Position numbers and translations under genes: made by a program
Shown: piece by piece, positions 58,255 through 64,000 of the stretch
Numbering within the stretch: the first letter of the stretch is position 1
How the letters are laid out: each line of letters opens with the position of its first letter
The notes under the pieces: generated by a model
The model's database searches: none
Seen by the model: only the letters and a program-made list of their open reading frames with translations
What the model was told of the DNA's origin: nothing
Assembly: GCA_008690995.1 (NCBI GenBank)
Contig: VRMN01000002.1
Span: 682,001 to 746,000, forward strand
Length of the DNA stretch: 64,000 nucleotides
Direction: 5' to 3'
Source of the DNA: Porphyridium purpureum
Taxonomy: Eukaryota; Rhodophyta; Bangiophyceae; Porphyridiales; Porphyridiaceae

Positions 58255-58386
58255 ATCCAATCGCGTTTCTCCTTCACATCAACGCACACGCTTCGCCGCT
58301 CGCATGTGCGTTGCGCGCGCGCAGACTCCGCGAGCTCTCACGTTCTCGAGCGTTTCACAAAATTTACCAATTACTGTACCTCGTGC

Positions 58387-59034
58387 TTACACTTGCGGCT
58401 GCTGCGACTCCACAAGCAGCAGCTTCTTCACGCGCGCCTCGAGGTCTTCCAGGTACGCGTCGTGGATGTTGTATGATCGCATCGCCTGCACGAGCTGGAA
58501 CAAGTACTCAAAATTCGGCCCGCTTGGGCCATGCGCAATAGCAATACGCTCCGCTATTTCTTGCGCGTCAGCAGGGCCCAGCCAATTGCGATTCGTCGCG
58601 CACTCGGTCGCTATGTACGTCAGTGCATTGCGGATGATTGGGCACTGCCCCGAGTCTCCATCTGTCGAGTCGTCAAATAAATCCAGCTCGATGCGCAGAT
58701 TGTACTGTTTCTCTCTGACTTCGAGCAGCTCCAGCACGCTCGCTTCGTGCCGAGCATGCACGCGATACGCCACGCCCCAGACCTTCTCACCCGGCGCGTG
58801 CTCAAGCGTGACCGTACGCCCCGGGCACTCCACTGTGCCCCGGTGATCCGTGGATCCTTGAAAAAAGCGGCGCCGCCAGTCCTTTGCGTAACACACGCGC
58901 GCTTCCTCGTACTCAAACCCGACTTTCCACACAATGGAGCCATACCCAAAGACCCAAAACGGCTGTGTGCTTAGGTCGCGCTGCAGCGCAACACGCTCCA
59001 TGATCAGTCCATGGTCTTGCGGCGACTCCCTCAT
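58387..59034 (-). CDS. ChaC-family gamma-glutamylcyclotransferase
   Basis: A 215-residue ChaC protein, which cleaves glutathione to 5-oxoproline and Cys-Gly in the cytosol. The substrate-binding YGSxxW loop is VFGYGSIVWKVGF. DHRGTVECPGRTVTL is the second family motif (HRGTxxxPGR). The catalytic Glu is in LLEVREKQYNL. Length is complete for the family. The start at 59034 is the first ATG; MERVALQRDL at about 59001 is possible too. Its stop is about 130 bp upstream of the MGD start on the same strand. Confidence 0.93.
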   Translation of the reverse strand: MRESPQDHGLIMERVALQRDLSTQPFWVFGYGSIVWKVGFEYEEARVCYAKDWRRRFFQGSTDHRGTVECPGRTVTLEHAPGEKVWGVAYRVHARHEASVLELLEVREKQYNLRIELDLFDDSTDGDSGQCPIIRNALTYIATECATNRNWLGPADAQEIAERIAIAHGPSGPNFEYLFQLVQAMRSYNIHDAYLEDLEARVKKLLLVESQQPQV

Positions 59035-59221
59035 CCCTCACGGAAAGACCCGGCACTATGGTTTCCACCTCTCAATTCCACACGTCGCGTGCGCTTTTTC
59101 CAGCGTTTGATCTCGACCACGCAATGAGATGGCACGTCGAATGGAAAGGCCTTGCGAATGAGTGGCATGCTGAGGACGGAAGCGCGAAGAGTCGGAAGGA
59201 ACGTACACAGACACAGAGAAA

Positions 59222-61066
59222 ATGGGAGGTGCTGGCGTGCTTGCATTTGCGCAGCTGGGACCATCAGGATTGTGTAGCCGACCGAACGCACCAGACGGAA
59301 AGGTCGCGGCAGCGGTAACAGGACGTCACGGCGTTGTCGCGAGGAAAGCGCAGGCCCCTGGTTCGCTAGCTCAGAATCAGTGGGAATATTCCCTGCCTGG
59401 GTCTCATTCCAGGTCGAGGTCGAGGTCGAGGTCGCCGAGCATCCTGCGCATGGGAAGAGAGGCGTGGCCGCTGCGAAGGTTTGTCCGAGACCTCTTGTTC
59501 TTCACGCCAGTGGGCAAGGCGATCGGTTTGCGCGAAGACGTGTCGACCGTGTCGACCGTGAGCCGGAAAGTACGTGCCGATACAGGCTCGAAGTCTGTTG
59601 GTGCCGTACTTGTGACCGGTGCGACCGGAGGGACTGGGCGCCGCGTGGTCAAGCTTCTGCAGGAACGCGGATATGCTGTCAAGGCGCTTGTGCGGAACGA
59701 GCAGAGGGCGAAGGATGTTCTGTCCAAGTCGGGTGTCCAGCTCCAGGACGGTTCGGAAAATACAAATCACGTGACGTTTTGCGTCGGAGATCTGTACAAT
59801 ATCCATCCCGATTTCTTTGACGGGGTCTCTGCAATCATCTCTTGCACGGGCGTCAAAGTCGGCCCCGTGGACGACACTCCTGACCGAGCAAAGTATTATC
59901 AGGGTCTTAAGTTCTACCCTCCTGAAATTCTTGAAGATACGCCTGAAAATGTTGAATATGTAGGCGTGAAGAATCTGGCCTCTAAGGTGGCTGCAGCATC
60001 GTTGTCCGGAAGCGAGAGCGGTGCATCCGGCTCCGCGCTCCTGTCGTTTAAGGACCCCGCCAAGATCAATCGCACGTGGGGTGTCGTGGATGACATCGTG
60101 ATGGGTGGAGTGAGTTCGAGCAGCATTGCGCCGGGCGAGCCCGGTGTGGCGGTGTTCTCCGGAATGGTTTCGACCAGCAACAATGGTGGATTCGCGAGCG
60201 TGCGCACAGCGCCGTTTGCCAGGGCGGCGAACCTCTCTGCTGCCAAGAGCTTCACGCTTCGCGTGAAAGGTGATGGGCAGCGATACAAGTTCATTGTTCG
60301 GTGTGACTCCAAGTGGGACGGCCCTTCGTTTTGCTACTCATTCGATACGAAGCGGGGGGAGTGGCAGGATATCGAAGTTCCATTCGGGCAGCTGCTACCC
60401 GTCTTCCGTGCCAAGACGATGCGCGATGGAACGCGATTTGACCCGGCGTCTGTGTTTGCCGTGCAATTCATGCTCTCCAAGTTTGAGTACGACGGCGCGT
60501 TGAATCCAAGTTTCCGTCCTGGGGCCTTTGAGCTTCAAATCGCCGCAGTCGACGCCGTGACCGCTGCAGACAGCAGAGGACGTTCCTCAAAAGCCCAGAC
60601 GCCACTGCTCATTCACGTGGGAAGTGCCGGTGTGACGCGCGTGCTGCGCGCAAGCGAGTTTCCAGATTTAGAGTCCCAGCCGCCTGCTGTTCGAATGAAC
60701 AAGATGCTGGGACGCATGATGGAGTGGAAACTGGCCGGAGAAGACGCGATCCGAGCGTCCGGCGTGCCGTACCTCATCGTCCGTCCGTGTGCACTTACCG
60801 AGGAAGCGCCGCGCGGGTATGGCGGACTGAAAGTAAGCCAAGGCGACACCATGACTGGTAAAGTCTCTCGGGACGACCTTGCACGAGTTCTGGTGGATGC
60901 ACTTGGCTGCGGCAGCCTGACAAACAAGACGTTTGAGCTCGCAACGCGTGCGGAAGACGACGGCTCGTCACTCACGTCGCTCACGGAGCTGTGCTCAAAC
61001 CTTGTCGATGATGCCAGCACCGAAACGAAGCGAACGTACGCCAGCTTCCCCTTTGTACCGCTCTAA
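59222..61066 (+). CDS. HCF173-like SDR-CIA30 fusion protein, probably plastid
   Basis: A 614-residue protein with an atypical SDR fold split by a CIA30 domain, the architecture of plant HCF173, which binds psbA mRNA and promotes D1 translation and PSII assembly. The glycine motif VLVTGATGGTGRRVVKLLQE is at residue about 130. The CIA30 insert (about 274-445) opens TWGVVDDIVMGGVSSSS and has NNGGFASVRTAPF. The SDR part resumes at HVGSAGVTRVLRASEFPD and ends RDDLARVLVDALG. The first 100 residues are a leader with an SRSRSRSRSPS run encoded by four AGGTCG units (59411-59434). An RNA-binding role is inferred from the plant family. Confidence 0.82.
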   Translation: MGGAGVLAFAQLGPSGLCSRPNAPDGKVAAAVTGRHGVVARKAQAPGSLAQNQWEYSLPGSHSRSRSRSRSPSILRMGREAWPLRRFVRDLLFFTPVGKAIGLREDVSTVSTVSRKVRADTGSKSVGAVLVTGATGGTGRRVVKLLQERGYAVKALVRNEQRAKDVLSKSGVQLQDGSENTNHVTFCVGDLYNIHPDFFDGVSAIISCTGVKVGPVDDTPDRAKYYQGLKFYPPEILEDTPENVEYVGVKNLASKVAAASLSGSESGASGSALLSFKDPAKINRTWGVVDDIVMGGVSSSSIAPGEPGVAVFSGMVSTSNNGGFASVRTAPFARAANLSAAKSFTLRVKGDGQRYKFIVRCDSKWDGPSFCYSFDTKRGEWQDIEVPFGQLLPVFRAKTMRDGTRFDPASVFAVQFMLSKFEYDGALNPSFRPGAFELQIAAVDAVTAADSRGRSSKAQTPLLIHVGSAGVTRVLRASEFPDLESQPPAVRMNKMLGRMMEWKLAGEDAIRASGVPYLIVRPCALTEEAPRGYGGLKVSQGDTMTGKVSRDDLARVLVDALGCGSLTNKTFELATRAEDDGSSLTSLTELCSNLVDDASTETKRTYASFPFVPL

Positions 61067-61703
61067 AATGGCCGAGCACCCACCCAACCAACCATGTCCA
61101 CCCTTCAACATGTCACACCACCAACCTGAAAATGGCACGCCACATTCGTATCGAAAAGTACAGCTGAATCAATTCGCGTTTCTTGCTATGCGCGCGCGCG
61201 TTTTTCGTACGAAGAAGTATGCCGCATTGACGCGAGAAACGGCAATTGAACGACAAATGGCAACATCGGCAGACATTTGGTGTGCGAGCTGCGGATGGGC
61301 ATACGCGTGGGTTGGCATGTGGGTCATTACTCAATGGGCAGCCAAGCTGGACAGGTCGCAAGCAGCCACACGGCGAGCTGCGGGCGATCTTATATACTTC
61401 AGCATGCTGGGCATTAGATGTCTTGGGAGGCAGCCCTGCGCATCAAGGTCGGCGCAAAGAGGTAGACGTGCGTGCGTGCGGTTAGATTCTGTGCGGGCGT
61501 GAGGCTGGCAGGGAGGTGTGAGAAGCGTGAAGACGGATTTCCAGCGGCAGACGGGTGCCCGGAGGGCTTATTTCGACATCGAAGAAAGCGTTCTGGACAA
61601 CGTCTTGTTGTTGTGAGGCTCGCGGTGTGAAAAGTGCCTACGCGCAGAGACCCGGAGCAACGCTTTCGTTTTGGACGCAGTCTTTGTTTGACCATTGGAC
61701 AAT
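61067..61703. other. 630-bp spacer without a supported gene
   Basis: A 144-codon frame begins at ATG 61068, two bases after the HCF173-like stop, but its sequence looks like translated UTR and matches no family. I leave it uncalled. The rest holds probable 3' UTR of one gene and promoter of the next. Confidence 0.5.
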
Positions 61704-63590
61704 ATGAGCTCGTTACGACAAGGGACACGAGCGGGCAGAGCGTCACAGATGACCACTTTGGTGCTCCTGGTGATGTCTATGGTATGGATTGCACAAGCAG
61801 TGCCTATAAATACAACATACCGCTCGTCAAAGCAAAAGCAGGCCGAAGCATTACCAGTTCTAGATAGCTTAATCAGTACAGCTGCGCTCAAGCCCATGCT
61901 AACGGTGCGTCAGTTCTCTGATTCAAACGGGCTCAGGTCACGACAATTTGAAACATCGGTTCAAAGTCATCGAGCAACGAGCTTAGCACTCAACAAACAG
62001 AAGACCGGTGTGTACGTAGCGGGCTCCATGTCGATCCAGCACCTCGACTCACTCTCGAACGCAGCGGTGGGTACGTCCCAGGATGCGTTCCTGATGTTTG
62101 TCAGCGAGTCAAACTTTGAGCCGCACTGGGTGCACCAGTTCGGGAGCACTGGTGACGACTTTTTCGGTGACGTGGTGGTCAGCAGTTCCGGCGACGTCTA
62201 TGCTTTCGGATGGACACGCGGGACCTTTGCCAGCTCGCCAAACCCCAACGCGGGCGCAAAGGACTGCCTCATGGTCAAGTTCAATGAGAATGGCCAGGTG
62301 CAGACTGTACGCACGTTTGGCTCTTCCGGCGACGACTACATTACGCGTGTGCACTATGATGCCGACGATGATGCCTTCTTTGTGTCGGGCCACTTGGGCG
62401 GCGACGAGATGCTCGCAGATTTCAAGGCACTGGATCCAAGCTATCCACAAGGGCGCGGCTTTGTGGCGAAATTCGATTCGCAGCTTGAGCTTGTTGTTGG
62501 GTTGTACACAGGTCATACAAAGCACGACGTGGGCACAGGCATAACATTTGATGGGAACGGCGGCTTCTACTTTTCGTTTGCGACGTTCAGTCCGCGCGGC
62601 ACGGTATACTCTGTCGTCCAGAAAATTGACAAGCACGGAAACACGTTGTGGACTGCCGACACGAGTTCAATGACTGTGGCACCGGCGCACGGGCTGTCGA
62701 TGTGGTACGATGAATCCACGACACCTCCGCGCCCTTTGGTGGTGCTTTCTGGTGCCCTATATGCGAACGAAGCGTACAAGCTGAGCATCATTGCGTTGCG
62801 TGCAGATGATGGCGGGCTTGTGCAAGTGGTGAGCGGCTGCTGCGAGTCTGGCTTTGCCAAGGCTTCTGGTGGAATGGTGGTCACTTCAGGCAACTACATA
62901 GTTGCTCTTGGTCACCATGCCGAGCAGCAGAATGGGCTCGGCGAGAAGAGCCCCGTACTGGTTTCTGTGACTCCCACGGGTCATGCAGTGAGCAAAAAGC
63001 TAAGCTCGGTGGTCACTGAGGATCACGACGTGCGCATGAGTCATCCCATTGTGCTGAATGGCACCATCTACTTTGCGTCCACAAAGGGCGCCGACTTTAC
63101 TCTGCACGCGTATGCCATCGCAGGCGTGTTTGACAACGAGACAATCGACGACGCCGAAATTGGAGGCATACTGGTGGATGGTGCTGGAGCAGGAGAGAAT
63201 GCTGGCGCCGGGAATAGCCCAGGGTCACAAACGGGAGGCGGTGAGGGTGAGCTCGGGGTTGGTGCGATTATTGGCATTGTAGTTGGCGCGGCAGCCGTGG
63301 CTTTACTGCTTGCAGGGCTGCTGATTCTTGGCTTGTATGGAGGTCGTAACGGGTCTGAAAGAGACCGTCGCAACGTGCGACCCGAAAACCCACCCCCGAC
63401 ACCATTCGATGTTCTTTCCCTGGACGATAACATGGATGCGGACAGTCGCGGTTCTCATGCTTCTCTTCTGACCCCAGGACGAAGCAGGGAAGACTCTCAA
63501 GAAGAGCAGGATGATATCGACGCCAGTCAAAGCAATGACGGAACGATCGAAGACGGAACGACAGTCGTCTACAGGTACGATCCCATTTGA
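61704..63590 (+). CDS. type I membrane protein with SBBP-type beta-propeller ectodomain
   Basis: A 628-residue protein. A signal sequence lies at TTLVLLVMSMVWIAQAV. The ectodomain has repeated blades of the SBBP kind, in which GS(T/S)GDD begins a blade and VYxxGxTxG ends it: FGSTGDDFFGDVVVSSSGDV followed by YAFGWTRGTF, then FGSSGDDYITRVHYDADDDA. A Gly-rich spacer leads to one transmembrane helix (IIGIVVGAAAVALLLAGLLI, residues about 520-545) and an acidic, Ser/Asp-rich cytosolic tail. SBBP repeats are mainly known from bacterial surface proteins, and function here is unknown. ATG 61704 is used; the frame is open 9 bp upstream behind a TTG. Confidence 0.7.
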   Translation: MSSLRQGTRAGRASQMTTLVLLVMSMVWIAQAVPINTTYRSSKQKQAEALPVLDSLISTAALKPMLTVRQFSDSNGLRSRQFETSVQSHRATSLALNKQKTGVYVAGSMSIQHLDSLSNAAVGTSQDAFLMFVSESNFEPHWVHQFGSTGDDFFGDVVVSSSGDVYAFGWTRGTFASSPNPNAGAKDCLMVKFNENGQVQTVRTFGSSGDDYITRVHYDADDDAFFVSGHLGGDEMLADFKALDPSYPQGRGFVAKFDSQLELVVGLYTGHTKHDVGTGITFDGNGGFYFSFATFSPRGTVYSVVQKIDKHGNTLWTADTSSMTVAPAHGLSMWYDESTTPPRPLVVLSGALYANEAYKLSIIALRADDGGLVQVVSGCCESGFAKASGGMVVTSGNYIVALGHHAEQQNGLGEKSPVLVSVTPTGHAVSKKLSSVVTEDHDVRMSHPIVLNGTIYFASTKGADFTLHAYAIAGVFDNETIDDAEIGGILVDGAGAGENAGAGNSPGSQTGGGEGELGVGAIIGIVVGAAAVALLLAGLLILGLYGGRNGSERDRRNVRPENPPPTPFDVLSLDDNMDADSRGSHASLLTPGRSREDSQEEQDDIDASQSNDGTIEDGTTVVYRYDPI

Positions 63591-63756
63591 GCTTCCCATT
63601 CGGATCCTGCCCATGTGTATATAACTAAAGGAAAAACACACGAGAATGTATGATTGGAACAAAGCAATGCGACTTTCAGAGTAACCGCTGAAGCAGGCTC
63701 CAACATATCCTCAGGAATCCCTATCGAGCGTCTCCAGCAGATCTTAGCGAAAATAT

Positions 63757-64000
63757 TCACAAACTATGCGCGCGCGCATATGCTTGGATGGAGCTTTGGC
63801 GGATTGCTCGAGATCTCATGGTCAAACTTGTTGCCGATTCGACCACGACTTCGACGTAGTCACCCGCCACAGCCCGCTTGAGCGTCTGTCCAAATTCGCC
63901 AGCCTGAATAGGCACGTCCTTGAAAAATACTCTTTTGTTTGTATCTGTGCGACCCGTCAGAAACCCAGGCAGTTTCTTCGCTCGCGCCTGTCCCTCCACG
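63757..64000 (-). CDS. MiaB/CDK5RAP1-type tRNA methylthiotransferase (3' end only)
   Basis: The frame enters from the right edge, so only the last 81 or so residues are present. VEGQARAKKLPGFLTGRTDTNKRVFF is the start of the C-terminal TRAM domain of radical-SAM methylthiotransferases, and GDYVEVVVESATSLTMRSRAI is its end. CDK5RAP1 and MiaB add a 2-methylthio group to i6A37 in tRNA. The radical-SAM CxxxCxxC site lies outside the window, so CDKAL1-like relatives cannot be fully excluded, though GRTDTNKRV fits MiaB better. Confidence 0.82.
   Translation of the reverse strand, partial: VEGQARAKKLPGFLTGRTDTNKRVFFKDVPIQAGEFGQTLKRAVAGDYVEVVVESATSLTMRSRAIRQSSIQAYARAHSL

Noticed and set aside
61068-61502. 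144-codon frame directly after the HCF173-like gene
   Set aside because: It begins two bases after a stop, matches no family and ends in Arg-rich filler; it is likelier to be UTR or spacer.
1-64000. tRNA or rRNA genes and intact mobile elements
   Set aside because: No T-loop/acceptor pairing of tRNA type, no rRNA-like sequence, and no transposase, reverse transcriptase or integrase motif was found by eye; a covariance or profile search would be needed to exclude them fully.

Overview
The window is nuclear DNA of a eukaryotic, photosynthetic, intron-poor microbe. A red alga, most likely a Porphyridium-like unicell, fits best. The evidence is a red-algal type light-harvesting protein (LHCR, 52.5-53.1 kb), a plastid galactolipid (MGDG) synthase-like enzyme, an HCF173-like SDR-CIA30 fusion, mitochondrial E3 and adrenodoxin-reductase genes, a chorismate mutase with a plastid-type leader, and a set of purely eukaryotic genes (formin, CLASP, PP2A B'', SYS1, POP4, PCH2/TRIP13, BUB2, KIN17). 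Nearly every gene is one uninterrupted reading frame. The only spliced gene I can resolve is PCH2, with two introns of about 140 bp that each carry a CTAAC branch-point-like motif.

Layout. 0-14.3 kb: a DDIAS/RPA-like OB-fold gene running off the left edge, a low-complexity protein, a pterin dehydratase, a WDR20/CreC-like WD40 protein, two metal-transporter-like membrane proteins, 3-hydroxyisobutyryl-CoA hydrolase, a formin with a degenerate PTEN-like head, and an SDR. 14.3-19.4 kb: the least ordinary part, with a perfect 18-bp hairpin, a large gene of unknown family, and about 2 kb of broken protein-like sequence. 19.4-34.3 kb: KIN17, a DUF3598-like protein, an SDP1-type lipase, an EamA transporter, a CLASP-type TOG protein, a basic unknown, PP2A B'' and a membrane-anchored zincin. 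34.4-40.1 kb: a 1145-residue protein built from about seven helical repeats resembling the N-terminal bundle of Vti1, then a gene-poor stretch. 40.1-53.1 kb: head-to-head DLD and FDXR, an octatricopeptide-like protein, chorismate mutase, SurE, POP4, BUB2 and LHCR. 53.9-64 kb: PCH2, SYS1, MGD, ChaC, the HCF173-like protein, an SBBP-repeat membrane protein, and the 3' end of a MiaB/CDK5RAP1 gene cut by the right edge.

Genes are closely packed and alternate in strand. Several tail-to-tail pairs are only 15-110 bp apart. Head-to-head pairs share short spacers, and a heptamer ACTGTAC/GTACAGT recurs in many of these spacers, once as a perfect dyad. There are no operons; neighbours mostly serve unrelated cell functions (mitochondrial catabolism, lipid turnover, cytoskeleton, plastid biogenesis, cell-cycle checkpoints). 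I saw no tRNA, rRNA, CRISPR or recognisable transposon.
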